Origin: Halobacteriovorax sp.
GTDB lineage: Bacteria > Bdellovibrionota > Bacteriovoracia > Bacteriovoracales > Bacteriovoracaceae
DNA: 45,236 bases
Assembly: GCA_002716825.1 (NCBI GenBank)
Contig: PBCC01000003.1
Location: 1-45,236 of the forward strand
Direction: 5' to 3'
The notes beneath the pieces were generated by a model, which worked only from the letters and a program-made list of their open reading frames with translations, was not told the origin of the DNA and searched no databases. A program made the translations under genes and the position numbers. The first letter of the stretch is position 1, and each line of letters opens with the position of its first letter. This document shows positions 1-8,194 of the stretch, one piece after another.

Positions 1-560
1 GGATTATGAAAACTCCATTTTTTAATGCGCTTTTTGCTATGATTCCAGGTCTTGGCCAAATGATTCTCCTCGGGCATGTGCTTGATCGCTTAGAGAAGGA
101 CCCTGAACTTCATATCGTTCTCGACTCACCTGCCTCAGGTCATACACTTTCAATGTTTGAATCAACTCATAATTTTCATGAAATGTTTAAGACTGGAATT
201 TTGGCCGACGATATTAAGCGCATGCACGCTTGGTTATCTGATGCTGGCTTTATGAAAGTTCACGTCGTCTCGCTGCCGACCAAGATGGCCGTCCAAGAGG
301 GCAAGGAGCTTGGTCGCCAACTCAGCGAGCTTGGTTTGAACCCACCACTTCACTGGCTCAATTGCTCGATGGCCACAAATCAAGAAATCACTGACAGCCC
401 GGACGCTGTGCTGCCAGAGTTTTTACAAAAGAAAATAAAGCTGGAAGAAATTCTAACAGATGAAGAATCTTTTCAAACGATTTTACCCTATATCGCCTCA
501 GCAGACTTTGCTCAAATTGTTCAGGCCATTGAGCCCAAGCTAGTAGAGGTGATCGAGTGA
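1..560 (+). CDS. ArsA/Get3-family ATPase, C-terminal part (5' end outside window)
   Basis: The reading frame is open to the left edge, so this is a gene missing its beginning; the Met at base 6 is probably internal. The visible part lacks a P-loop but contains the ArsA-type switch region (LDSPASGHTLSMF, about residues 39-51 counted from that Met), preceded by the segment PGLGQMILLG that resembles the membrane or client-facing helices of the family. ArsA/Get3 proteins are soluble P-loop ATPases that work as dimers or pseudodimers in anion export or membrane-protein targeting. The stop overlaps the start of the next gene, also an ArsA-family ATPase, so the two probably form a heteromeric pair. 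There is no arsenite permease or ArsR-type regulator in view, so arsenic resistance is not supported. The family call is fairly safe; the substrate is unknown. Confidence 0.8.
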   Translation, partial: IMKTPFFNALFAMIPGLGQMILLGHVLDRLEKDPELHIVLDSPASGHTLSMFESTHNFHEMFKTGILADDIKRMHAWLSDAGFMKVHVVSLPTKMAVQEGKELGRQLSELGLNPPLHWLNCSMATNQEITDSPDAVLPEFLQKKIKLEEILTDEESFQTILPYIASADFAQIVQAIEPKLVEVIE

Positions 561-1597
561 CTATGCCTGGCAAAAAACAATTAGAAATTTTTTGCGGAAC
601 AGGTGGCGTAGGCAAGACAACTCTCGCCGCTGCCAGAGCACTTCATTTGGCAAAAGAGGGTCACAAAGTTCTACTCATTACGATTGATCCTGCCAAAAGA
701 CTCAAACAAGTCATGGGCGTTTTAGAACAGGAAGCAGGCTCAGTTTCAACCGTTTCACTAGCTAACTTTTTTCCTGGCAATGAAAAAACGATTGATGTGA
801 TTCTAATGAATCCCGCAGCAACGCTTAAGCGTGTGGCGACAAAAAAAGGAAACCCTGAGTCTCTCGACAACCCGATCGTTAAAATTCTCACTCGCCCTTA
901 CGGCGGCATGAATGAGATCATGGCGATTATTGAACTCCAATTCCAATTAGATGAGAAGAGCTACGAACACATTATTCTCGACACTCCTCCAGGCAAACAT
1001 TTCATCGACTTCCTTGGAGCGAGTTCTAAAATCAATGCCTTTTTCGACGGCTCATTTATTGAGTTATTCAAATTGTTCGGCAGTAAAAAGGATAAAAACC
1101 CAGGCATCTTTAAGCGCTTAATATCTTCGGGAATAAAGAAATTATTGAGCTATCTTGAGAAAGTAACTGGCCAGGGTTTTGTCGAAGATTTTATCAATGC
1201 GATTGCTGGAATCTATCAAAATAAAGATGTTTTTCTATCAGCATTGGCATTCGAACGGGATTTAAAACGTCGTGAGTTTTGCAATTGGTTTCTTGTAACT
1301 TCACAGGATCAAATAAAAGAACAAGACGCCTTGGAGCTTAAAAATAGCGCTGGTAAGATAATGCACGACGATAATTATCTTATTATCAACAGATCGCTCA
1401 ACAAATCCTTAGCAGCGTGGCAGACAAAACCTAATGAGCCCATAAACAAGCTCAAGGAAGCTATGCTGAAACGTCAAAATAGGCTAAAAGGGATGGGCAA
1501 TGAAAGCTTTAAAGCGACTCTGGAGTTTCCAGAAGTCAGCGCTTTTGAGCCGGCCAATCAAGTCGCCGACTTGGTCCAAACCTGGGAATCAATATGA
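557..1597 (+). CDS. ArsA-family ATPase, second of a tandem pair
   Basis: A 346-residue P-loop ATPase. The Walker A motif GTGGVGKTT lies at residues 14-22, LITIDPAKR follows at about 40, and the ArsA-like switch LDTPPGKHF lies near residue 140. Classical ArsA and other deviant-Walker proteins have Lys before GGVGKT; here it is Thr, so the signature lysine that reaches across the dimer is missing. This suggests the partner encoded just upstream may supply it, or that the pair works differently. The GTG at 557 overlaps the previous stop (GTGA); ATG at 563 is an alternative start. The 3' end overlaps the glutamate-cysteine ligase start by four bases, so the unit is probably cotranscribed with thiol synthesis genes. 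A tandem ArsA-like pair is also known in mycobacteria; equivalence is an inference. Confidence 0.85.
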   Translation: MTMPGKKQLEIFCGTGGVGKTTLAAARALHLAKEGHKVLLITIDPAKRLKQVMGVLEQEAGSVSTVSLANFFPGNEKTIDVILMNPAATLKRVATKKGNPESLDNPIVKILTRPYGGMNEIMAIIELQFQLDEKSYEHIILDTPPGKHFIDFLGASSKINAFFDGSFIELFKLFGSKKDKNPGIFKRLISSGIKKLLSYLEKVTGQGFVEDFINAIAGIYQNKDVFLSALAFERDLKRREFCNWFLVTSQDQIKEQDALELKNSAGKIMHDDNYLIINRSLNKSLAAWQTKPNEPINKLKEAMLKRQNRLKGMGNESFKATLEFPEVSAFEPANQVADLVQTWESI

Positions 1598-2802
1598 TTA
1601 CGACCAAAGTGCAATTCGAAGAACTCGTTACAAAGAATTGGAACGAGCTTAATGCCTGGATCGATCAACGCATGGCCGAAGTTCCCGTTCCCATTTACTC
1701 TAGTGTCGATATTAGAGAGAGCAAGACTAAGTTTGCTCCGGTTGATCATAATATGTATCCGGCCGGTTTTAATAATGTCTGTGCTCTAGATCAAGACGCC
1801 TGCTCTATGGCCTTCAAATCTGCACTTGAACGTTTGGCTCCAGGCTGTCAGACGATTGCGATCTTACCCGAGAGCAACACCAAGAATAGTTTTTACCTCG
1901 ATCACCTTGCGATCCTTGGCAAAATCCTTCGTGATGCCGGATTCAACGTTTCTTTCATTTCTTTTGATGAAACTATTTTTGACGGCAAAGAAAAACTAGA
2001 GCTCATTTCTTTTTCTAAGTTTGATGTGAAAATTGAAAAAGCTAAAATTGTCGACGGCATCATTCACAATCAAGCCGGCGCGCTAGAAGCTGTCATTTTA
2101 AATAACGACCAATCAAAGCCGATTGAGCTTGAATGGGATTCGATTAAGACTCCTGTCGTACCAACGCCAAAGATTGGTTGGTTTAAGCGCCATAAAGTTA
2201 GACATTTTCGTTTCTACAAAGAAGTTGTCGATAGTTTTGCTGCAAAGTTTGATATCGATCCCAATTTATTAATGGCCGACTTCACATGCGTTGACGGCGT
2301 TGATTTTGGAACCAAAGACGGCCTCGATAAGCTCGCCACTGCGGTTGATAAAGTCAAAGGTCGTATTGAAAATAAAAATGCCAAGATTTTTGTCAAAGGT
2401 TCACAAGGAACTTACGGCATGGGCATCATGGTGGTTGATTCCGGTGAGGATATTCTCACCATGAATCGAAAAGAAAGAAACAAGATGGACATTGGTAAAA
2501 ATAGTATCAAGTTCACAACACTATTAGTTCAAGAAGGCGTAGAGACGATTATTAAGTACGATGAAATGCCGGCCGAAGTCACTATTTACCTCGTCGATGG
2601 CAAAGGACTTGGTGGCTTCATGCGTGCCAATGGTGAGCGCGACTCCCAAGCCAATCTTAATAGCCGCGGCATGATTTTTAAAAAGTATTGCATCAGTGAA
2701 ATTCGTGAAAACCAAGACCATAAATGTAAAGAAGCTGTCTATTCAGTGATTGCCCGCCTTGCAACCCTAGCGGCCGGCCATGAAATTAAGGAAGTCTTAT
2801 GA
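1594..2802 (+). CDS. gshA: Glutamate-cysteine ligase (proteobacterial/Acidithiobacillus-type GshA)
   Basis: This probably makes gamma-glutamylcysteine from glutamate and cysteine with ATP, the first step of glutathione synthesis, in the cytoplasm. The 402-residue sequence resembles the compact GshA family first described in Acidithiobacillus ferrooxidans, not E. coli GshA. The conserved N-terminal segment HNMYPAGFNNVC lies near residues 52-63, followed by a Rossmann-like region and a C-terminal ATP-grasp-like part with VKGSQGTYGMGI (about 268-279) and SRGMIFKKYC. The start overlaps the upstream ATPase (ATGA) and the stop overlaps the cystathionine beta-synthase start (ATGATGA), so it belongs to a translationally coupled operon that also supplies its substrate cysteine. 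No gshB is visible in this window; glutathione as end product is therefore inferred. Confidence 0.82.
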   Translation: MITTKVQFEELVTKNWNELNAWIDQRMAEVPVPIYSSVDIRESKTKFAPVDHNMYPAGFNNVCALDQDACSMAFKSALERLAPGCQTIAILPESNTKNSFYLDHLAILGKILRDAGFNVSFISFDETIFDGKEKLELISFSKFDVKIEKAKIVDGIIHNQAGALEAVILNNDQSKPIELEWDSIKTPVVPTPKIGWFKRHKVRHFRFYKEVVDSFAAKFDIDPNLLMADFTCVDGVDFGTKDGLDKLATAVDKVKGRIENKNAKIFVKGSQGTYGMGIMVVDSGEDILTMNRKERNKMDIGKNSIKFTTLLVQEGVETIIKYDEMPAEVTIYLVDGKGLGGFMRANGERDSQANLNSRGMIFKKYCISEIRENQDHKCKEAVYSVIARLATLAAGHEIKEVL

Positions 2803-4184
2803 TGAAAGGAACAAAACCCAATGTGCTCGAAGCAATCGGTGGCACTCCCATCGTTAAGCTCAATAAAGTTTGCGCGGAAGTAGAAAGTGAAATCTACGTC
2901 AAGCTTGAATATATGAACCCAGGTGGATCAACCAAGGACCGCATTGGTGCTTATATGCTTGATCAAGCAGTTAAAGAGGGAACGCTCAAACCTGGCGGGA
3001 CTATTATTGAAGGAACATCGGGCAACACCGGCGTAGGCTTGGCCATGTGGGCAGCTGTGTATGGTTACAAATGTATTTTTGTGATGGCTGATAAGCAGTC
3101 ACAAGAAAAGATTAACAACCTTAAGGCCTTTGGTGCCAAAGTCGTCGTTTGCCCTACCAATGTAGAGCCAGATGATCCTAGAAGCTATTACAGCGTCTCT
3201 AAGAGGCTCTCAGCAACCATCCCTAACTCTTTTTACGTCAATCAGTACGATAATTTGCATAACCGCGATACGCACTACACTTGGACTGCTCCAGAGATGT
3301 ATGAGCAAACTGGCGGTGAGTTTGACACTTTCATGGCAACAGTAGGAACAGGCGGAACAATTTCTGGTTGTGGCCGTTACTTCAAAGAGAAAATGCCCAA
3401 CGTAAAAATCATTGGCATCGACTGCGAAGGTTCGATTGTTGCTGAGTTTGCGAAAACTGGAAAAATGGGTCAGGCCCGTCCCTATGTGCTCGAAGGAGTT
3501 GGCGAAGACTTCATTCCTGAGAATTACGATTTTAAAAATATTGATGACTGGGTCGTGATTGGAGACAAAGAAAGTTTCTTAATGACCAGAAAGCTACTTA
3601 AAATGGAAGGCATCTACGCTGGTGGCTCTGCCGGGGCGGCCATTGTTGGCGCCATTAAGTATGCCAAGACACTAAAGAAGCCAGAAAAGATTCTCGTGCT
3701 TCTGCACGATTCAGGAAATCGCTACGCTTCTAAGATTTATAACGACGACTGGATGAGCACCAATAGCTATCTCGACAGCAGCTTTAGTGTTCAAATCAGA
3801 GATGTGTTAACGACACTTGGAAAAGGTAAGGGCAAAGAAATCTTTACTGTTAGTGATCGCGCGACCATTGGCGAAGCGATTAAGGTTATGGAGCAAAAAG
3901 GGATTTCTTATCTCCCGGTCGTCGATCAAGGCACCATTAAAGGTATGGTCTCTGAAAAGAATTTGGTTCGCCCAGTTCTGCTCGGTGAATTTTCTCAAAG
4001 TGATAATATCTCGCTTGCAACTCACCAAAATTTTAGAATCGTCGATGAGAATGAGTTACTTGAAAATGTGGCCAATGCGCTTCTTAAAAAAGAAATCGCT
4101 CTGGTTACCCGTGATGATAAATTGATCGATATTCTTACTGAAATCGATGTTCTGCAATATATGGCAAAGAAAGAGGCGCTCTAA
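2799..4184 (+). CDS. cbs: Cystathionine beta-synthase with C-terminal CBS domain pair
   Basis: A PLP enzyme condensing serine (or an activated serine) with homocysteine to cystathionine. Residues 1-330 form the fold type II catalytic domain: GGSTKDR places the Schiff-base lysine at residue 46, EGTSGNTG (about 68-75) is the substrate/phosphate loop, and TVGTGGTISG (about 185-194) is the PLP phosphate cradle. Residues from about 345 hold two CBS motifs (ATIGEAIKVMEQKGISYLPVV and a more degenerate one), which bind adenosyl ligands such as SAM in related enzymes, so feedback by SAM or adenylate is possible. There is no N-terminal heme-binding extension as in animal CBS. The gene overlaps gshA upstream, and its stop shares a base with the next start (TAATG). 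The call over O-acetylserine sulfhydrylase rests on the CBS pair and the adjacent gamma-lyase gene. Confidence 0.9.
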   Translation: MMKGTKPNVLEAIGGTPIVKLNKVCAEVESEIYVKLEYMNPGGSTKDRIGAYMLDQAVKEGTLKPGGTIIEGTSGNTGVGLAMWAAVYGYKCIFVMADKQSQEKINNLKAFGAKVVVCPTNVEPDDPRSYYSVSKRLSATIPNSFYVNQYDNLHNRDTHYTWTAPEMYEQTGGEFDTFMATVGTGGTISGCGRYFKEKMPNVKIIGIDCEGSIVAEFAKTGKMGQARPYVLEGVGEDFIPENYDFKNIDDWVVIGDKESFLMTRKLLKMEGIYAGGSAGAAIVGAIKYAKTLKKPEKILVLLHDSGNRYASKIYNDDWMSTNSYLDSSFSVQIRDVLTTLGKGKGKEIFTVSDRATIGEAIKVMEQKGISYLPVVDQGTIKGMVSEKNLVRPVLLGEFSQSDNISLATHQNFRIVDENELLENVANALLKKEIALVTRDDKLIDILTEIDVLQYMAKKEAL

Positions 4185-5350
4185 TGGCTAAAAAAGATAA
4201 AACAAAACAAGCTTTCGAAACTCGCACCATTCATGTTGGCGGTGAACCTGATCCGGTCACTGGCGCAATCATGCCGCCAATTTTTCAAACTTCTACTTTT
4301 GTACAAAAAGCTCCAGGCGTTCACCAAGGTTATGAGTACACCCGTTCTCACAACCCAACTCGCACACGTCTTGAGGAATGCCTGGCTTCACTTGAGAATG
4401 CTAAGTATTCAACTGTCACGGCAAGCGGACTATCTGCAGCTATGCTGGTTATGCACCTATTGCCGAAAGGGTCGAGGATCCTGGTTGGCGATGATGTTTA
4501 CGGTGGAACTTATAGAATGTTCACGACGATCTTTCATGAACGTCATGAATTTAAATTTATCGACACGACTGATACGAAACAGACTCAAAAAGAAATTGCT
4601 GAGTTCAAACCAGCACTTGTTTGGCTCGAGAGCCCAACCAATCCACTACTTAAACTGACTGATATTAAGTCAGTTGTTGCGGCCGCCAAGAAAGTTAAGT
4701 CACAGGTTCTAGTTGATAACACTTTCATGTCTCCTTATTTCCAAAACCCAATGGATCTTGGTGCCGACCTGGTTCTTCACTCTATGACCAAGTATATCAA
4801 CGGCCACTCGGATGTTGTTGGTGGCGTTCTTATGTACAATGATAAAAAACTCAACCAAGAGTTTTTCCGCCTGCAAAACAGTATTGGCCCATGCCAATCA
4901 CCTTTTGATTCATGGCTCGTTCTTCGTGGACTCAAGACCCTTGCGGTTCGCATGCGCGCTCATGAACAAGGCGCCATGAAAATTGCCAAGTGGCTTGAAG
5001 CTCACAAACAAGTTGAGCGCGTCGTTTATCCAGGTCTTAAGAGTCACCCTCAACACGCTCTGGCGAAAAAACAAATGAGTGGTTTTGGTGGCATGATTAC
5101 GTTCTTTATCAAAGGTGGTGTGAAGGAGTCGAAAAGTTTCTTAAAAGGACTTAAACTCTTTGCTCTTGCCGAAAGTCTTGGTGGTGTTGAAAGCTTGGTT
5201 GAACACCCGGCCATTATGACTCATGCTTCTGTACCAAAAAAGGTGCGTGAGAGTATTGGTCTTACCGATAATTTGATTCGCCTGTCAGTTGGTCTTGAAG
5301 ATATAGATGACTTGATTAACGACTTAGAAAACGGTTTTAAACAGAAATAA
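4184..5350 (+). CDS. Cystathionine gamma-lyase / gamma-synthase (trans-sulfuration PLP enzyme)
   Basis: A 388-residue Cys/Met-metabolism PLP enzyme of full family length. Diagnostic parts are the N-terminal TRTIHVGGEPDPVTGAIMPPI, the YEYTRSHNPTR segment near residue 50, and SMTKYINGHSDVVGG, in which Lys203 is the PLP-binding lysine. Beside cystathionine beta-synthase it most likely cleaves cystathionine to cysteine, ammonia and 2-oxobutyrate, completing reverse trans-sulfuration. Cystathionine gamma-synthase, the forward enzyme, cannot be excluded from sequence alone because the two share all visible motifs. It is the last gene of the ArsA-gshA-cbs operon; a stem-loop follows four bases after the stop. 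The converging gene on the other strand ends inside that stem-loop. Confidence 0.88.
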   Translation: MAKKDKTKQAFETRTIHVGGEPDPVTGAIMPPIFQTSTFVQKAPGVHQGYEYTRSHNPTRTRLEECLASLENAKYSTVTASGLSAAMLVMHLLPKGSRILVGDDVYGGTYRMFTTIFHERHEFKFIDTTDTKQTQKEIAEFKPALVWLESPTNPLLKLTDIKSVVAAAKKVKSQVLVDNTFMSPYFQNPMDLGADLVLHSMTKYINGHSDVVGGVLMYNDKKLNQEFFRLQNSIGPCQSPFDSWLVLRGLKTLAVRMRAHEQGAMKIAKWLEAHKQVERVVYPGLKSHPQHALAKKQMSGFGGMITFFIKGGVKESKSFLKGLKLFALAESLGGVESLVEHPAIMTHASVPKKVRESIGLTDNLIRLSVGLEDIDDLINDLENGFKQK

Positions 5351-5353
5351 GCT

Positions 5354-5398
5354 TTAGGGGTTAGTGCACTAGAGTCTTGTAAAAGTGCTAACCCCTAA
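5354..5398. terminator. Stem-loop between convergent genes
   Basis: Perfect 11-base arms TTAGGGGTTAG (5354-5364) and CTAACCCCTAA (5388-5398) enclose a 23-base loop. It sits just after the trans-sulfuration gene, and the stop codon of the converging minus-strand gene lies in the loop, so one arm is coding. There is no clear T-run on either side, so termination efficiency is uncertain; it may instead protect 3' ends. Confidence 0.5.
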
Positions 5399-6211
5399 AA
5401 ATTCACCTTCGTCATAAACATTAGCGTACTTCACAACCATACTCTCAAAATGAAAATACATACCCGGCGCACCTTTGATGATCAGTTGCTTTGGATTATT
5501 GGGATTTAAATAGATATCGTTATTACTACCCTCGCCCCTAGCATGACTGTAGACCTCACCATCCCTAGCAATTTTCATTGTAAACTTACCATCAATTTTT
5601 TTGTCATCTTTTGGCCAATAATCAATGCCAAGCTCGATATCTTCGACTTTTCCCTTATGCTTTCCACTCATGCGATAGAGCTTTCCAGTAAAGTTGCCGT
5701 TAAGTCGCTTTAGTTTTGAGTACTTTGTAATAAGTTTTGAGCGAGCGAAATAAACCGCAGGGTCTCGAAGGAGATAGGTCGTCGTTTTCTTTAAGCCTGG
5801 TTCATACTCAATTCGATCACGGATAAATTCATTGCCAAGGATCAACTTCTTGGCTTCTTCCTCATTAAAAAAGAATGCGATTTCAGCAGCAGGTGCAGCT
5901 TTAGGTTCTTCGTCTTTAACTATTTCTGGTTGATATTCTTCTGGCGCATTCACCACGTCATTAATATCACCGCTATATTTCTGTGCATTCTTGATGCCAA
6001 TAGAGGCCAAAAAGAGAAGAAAGGCTTTCTCAATTTTTTGTGTATCAACACTCTCTTGGACAACAGGACAAACCGGCTCCGCACTCTTAGTTTCTATTAT
6101 TTTGGGAGCACAGATTTCTGTAACGACAGGTGAAGTGTCTTCATCCACCCAAAAAGAAAGCCCTCCAATCAAGAGGGCTCCGATAACTAATCCTAAGAAA
6201 AACTGTTTCAT
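5369..6211 (-). CDS. Membrane-anchored protein of unknown function
   Basis: Not recognised as a known family. The 280-residue product starts with a single hydrophobic segment (residues 4-22, FFLGLVIGALLIGGLSFWV) without an obvious cleavage site, suggesting an inner-membrane anchor with the rest in the periplasm. Residues 30-110 are low-complexity, rich in Glu, Pro and Ala. The C-terminal 150 residues alternate hydrophobic and charged positions with many Gly/Asn/Asp turns (for example NGNFTGKLYRMSG, DGKFTMKIARDGEVYS), as in beta-sheet domains. It is the last gene of a three-gene operon; its ATG at 6211 overlaps the last base of the upstream stop. Function is unknown. Confidence 0.75.
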   Translation of the reverse strand: MKQFFLGLVIGALLIGGLSFWVDEDTSPVVTEICAPKIIETKSAEPVCPVVQESVDTQKIEKAFLLFLASIGIKNAQKYSGDINDVVNAPEEYQPEIVKDEEPKAAPAAEIAFFFNEEEAKKLILGNEFIRDRIEYEPGLKKTTTYLLRDPAVYFARSKLITKYSKLKRLNGNFTGKLYRMSGKHKGKVEDIELGIDYWPKDDKKIDGKFTMKIARDGEVYSHARGEGSNNDIYLNPNNPKQLIIKGAPGMYFHFESMVVKYANVYDEGEFLGVSTFTRL

Positions 6212-6804
6212 TAAAATGAACCTGTCGAGCCTTCAACACTAGGAATAGGTGTGGCAACAGGCGCCGTGTTCGTTTCAGGCATTGGGCTTGAACTTGGCTG
6301 TGGCATGATCGATCCTGAATGGCGTGATAGAACGATGCCTTGTCCAAGGTAGCGTTGAAGCAGACTAAAAGCACAGTAAACCTTACCATGATCAGAAGAG
6401 AGATCTTCTTTTTCACCTTGAGCAAAAATTAAACCATCATCTTGAATCATACTTTTAAGTCGATCGAGCTCACCACAATAGCTCGACTTTGTACCTTCAA
6501 CACATAAGCCCTCGCGTTTTATCACCTCAACTGCGCCAGCGCCTTTTTTCATATGAACTGGCTCACGACATACATCGACAACCCAAGCATCTTTAATAAA
6601 CTTAAGCTTTTCATGGCTAATTGTGATGACACATTTTTCTTTACTCACACCCAAGATGTTTTGCGTAAGTCCAAAGGGAAATCCCTTATGCGAAATACTT
6701 GTCTCATAGCTAGCGTCGAGGCACTGGCTTTCAGTGTAACTGTTCGCCATAGCAAAGCTTGGAAGTGACATTAAAATAAGCAGGCTAAACTTGAAGAATT
6801 GCAT
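6211..6804 (-). CDS. Exported protein of unknown function
   Basis: Not recognised. The 197-residue product has a classical signal peptide: basic/aromatic start, hydrophobic stretch FSLLILMSLPSFAMA and probable cleavage after residue 20 (AMA|NS). The mature part has six to seven cysteines (for example QCLDASY, EKCVITI, DVCREP, GLCVEG, SYCGEL, VYCAF), consistent with disulfides in the periplasm, and ends with a short Pro/Ser/Thr-rich tail. The start overlaps the upstream gene's 3' end by 20 bases and the stop overlaps the following gene, so all three genes 7933-5369 are probably cotranscribed. Confidence 0.75.
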   Translation of the reverse strand: MQFFKFSLLILMSLPSFAMANSYTESQCLDASYETSISHKGFPFGLTQNILGVSKEKCVITISHEKLKFIKDAWVVDVCREPVHMKKGAGAVEVIKREGLCVEGTKSSYCGELDRLKSMIQDDGLIFAQGEKEDLSSDHGKVYCAFSLLQRYLGQGIVLSRHSGSIMPQPSSSPMPETNTAPVATPIPSVEGSTGSF

Positions 6805-7933
6805 TTTTATCCACCTCTATAAGTATTGCTGATGCATCTGTTTTTAAAAAATCTCTAGTTTGTTCTTTCTTTAATAAATAGAATAGTTCACCCATCTTCT
6901 CATGAGTACTCTTCTTTTCCATCCCCTTCAGAAAATCACCCCACTTTTCATCGCTTTCGTGCTGGGTTCCCTTCAGGTTTTTGGCATAGCCACTCGATCG
7001 AAGCAAGATAGGTTCACCGCGACCAAGTTTGAATTCTACTCTGGCTTTTTCTACAAAGTTGGGATTAAGCTCAAGCTCGTTAGCGCGATTTACTGTGCTG
7101 CCATTTCTCCAAATGGTCGCCCCGCCGAAGTTATAGCCGCGCACTTCCATCGTATTCGTGTCCAAGCTCAGCAGCAGAAGTTCGACATCTGCATTTTGCA
7201 ATTTCTTTAACTCGTAGCTTAAGGCGGCAATAAACGCTTCTAAAACTTCATCCGTGCAGGATTTTTTCGATCTTAATTCTTCGAAGTGTCCTAGAATGGC
7301 TGAACTGGCAACGTAGGAGTTCGACGATGCCATCAGAATCAAAACTTCACGCTCCATTGAAACAGTATCAAAGAACTCTCCCCCAGCACTCTCACCTGCG
7401 GCAAACTTACTGTGAATAGACAGACCTTTGATTTTTTCACCACGAAGGGGAACAAGTCTTTCGTGTAATTTTTTAATTCTATGAAGTTCGGAAAGATTTT
7501 GTGTCACTAGCGCATTCAGTTTAGCTGTCAGCGCTTTAATTTCTCCCATCTTACCAGCGCCTTCTCTGGCCAAAATGGCCGAACGAATCACCGGTAGATA
7601 AAACTCTGGGTCTCTGGAGAAATCGACGAAGGCATGGATCTGGGTTTGCTCCATACAGAGTGTTCGCATCTTCCACACATCGCCAACATCCATACTTTGA
7701 ATATCGCCTAAAAGCAGAACCTGCGCCTTGGCCTTTGAAAGGCTAAGCTCTAGTCCCTCGCTCCAACCATAGTCCAAAAGTACTAAATGTTCAGAGTCTG
7801 CTAGAGCAGCGTCTAAGTCAGCATCTTTATCGACGTGCTTGATCTCGGCCGCATCGATAGGCAGTCGTTTAATGATTGAAGCCAACCAGCTCTTAAATCG
7901 TGGATGGCGGCTAAATATAAGAGTCTTTTGCAT
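6785..7933 (-). CDS. SpoIIE/RsbU-like protein, probable pseudophosphatase
   Basis: A 382-residue protein (start chosen at ATG 7933 because GAAGGA lies six bases upstream; ATG 7939 would place it directly on the codon). Residues 1-120 resemble a receiver-like alpha/beta domain with a lone Asp after a hydrophobic strand (LVLLDYGW) but no convincing acidic pair. Residues 160-382 follow the order of SpoIIE/RsbU PP2C phosphatases, yet the metal-binding motifs are altered: GGDFYD is GGEFFD, the DVSGHG motif reads ASSNSYV, the YTDG motif reads LRSSGY and the closing DD motif reads TDASAIL. I infer a catalytically dead, protein-binding version, perhaps a partner-switch component. It heads an operon with two envelope proteins. 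A TATAAT-like -10 lies upstream. Confidence 0.65.
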   Translation of the reverse strand: MQKTLIFSRHPRFKSWLASIIKRLPIDAAEIKHVDKDADLDAALADSEHLVLLDYGWSEGLELSLSKAKAQVLLLGDIQSMDVGDVWKMRTLCMEQTQIHAFVDFSRDPEFYLPVIRSAILAREGAGKMGEIKALTAKLNALVTQNLSELHRIKKLHERLVPLRGEKIKGLSIHSKFAAGESAGGEFFDTVSMEREVLILMASSNSYVASSAILGHFEELRSKKSCTDEVLEAFIAALSYELKKLQNADVELLLLSLDTNTMEVRGYNFGGATIWRNGSTVNRANELELNPNFVEKARVEFKLGRGEPILLRSSGYAKNLKGTQHESDEKWGDFLKGMEKKSTHEKMGELFYLLKKEQTRDFLKTDASAILIEVDKNAILQV

Positions 7934-7966
7934 GGACATTCCTTCGTCCTGTTCTCAATTTCCACC

Positions 7967-7972
7967 ATTATA
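7967..7972 (-). promoter_or_regulatory. Probable -10 element of the 7933-5369 operon
   Basis: On the minus strand this reads TATAAT, in the context CCGTATAATGG, about 30 bases upstream of the ATG at 7933. The position 17 bases further upstream has no good -35 match, so an activator may be needed. Position and the perfect -10 are the only support. Confidence 0.45.
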
Positions 7973-8159
7973 CGGAAGCTTGTGCTTTGGTGAAACCGTA
8001 AATAGCTGATTACGCAATAAAACCACAAATAATTGTCATCGCATTGCTTATTGAGGGCGGCGTATCTTGCCGAAACAAGGATTGCGACTAAAGTTCAGGC
8101 CCTAGTTGACCGATTCGATCATGTGCTGGCGTTAAAATGACTACTGGCGCCAAATAATT

Positions 8160-8175
8160 TTGGACACTTGTCCAA
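8160..8175. promoter_or_regulatory. Perfect palindrome upstream of the HD-GYP gene (operator candidate)
   Basis: TTGGACACTTGTCCAA has two perfect 7-base arms around a 2-base centre. It lies in the 5' leader, 19 bases before ATG 8195, and overlaps a possible TTG start at 8168, which argues against that start. Size and symmetry fit a dimeric regulator site; the cognate protein is unknown. Confidence 0.4.
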
Positions 8176-8194
8176 GCCGCTAATGAGAGATCGA

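Noticed and set aside
1-1597. Arsenic resistance operon
   Set aside because: Although the ATPases belong to the ArsA family, no arsenite permease, reductase or ArsR-like gene is seen and the neighbours are thiol-biosynthesis genes.
4233-4658. A 141-codon frame inside the trans-sulfuration gene
   Set aside because: It lies wholly within a gene with a clear PLP-enzyme match in another frame and has no family features.
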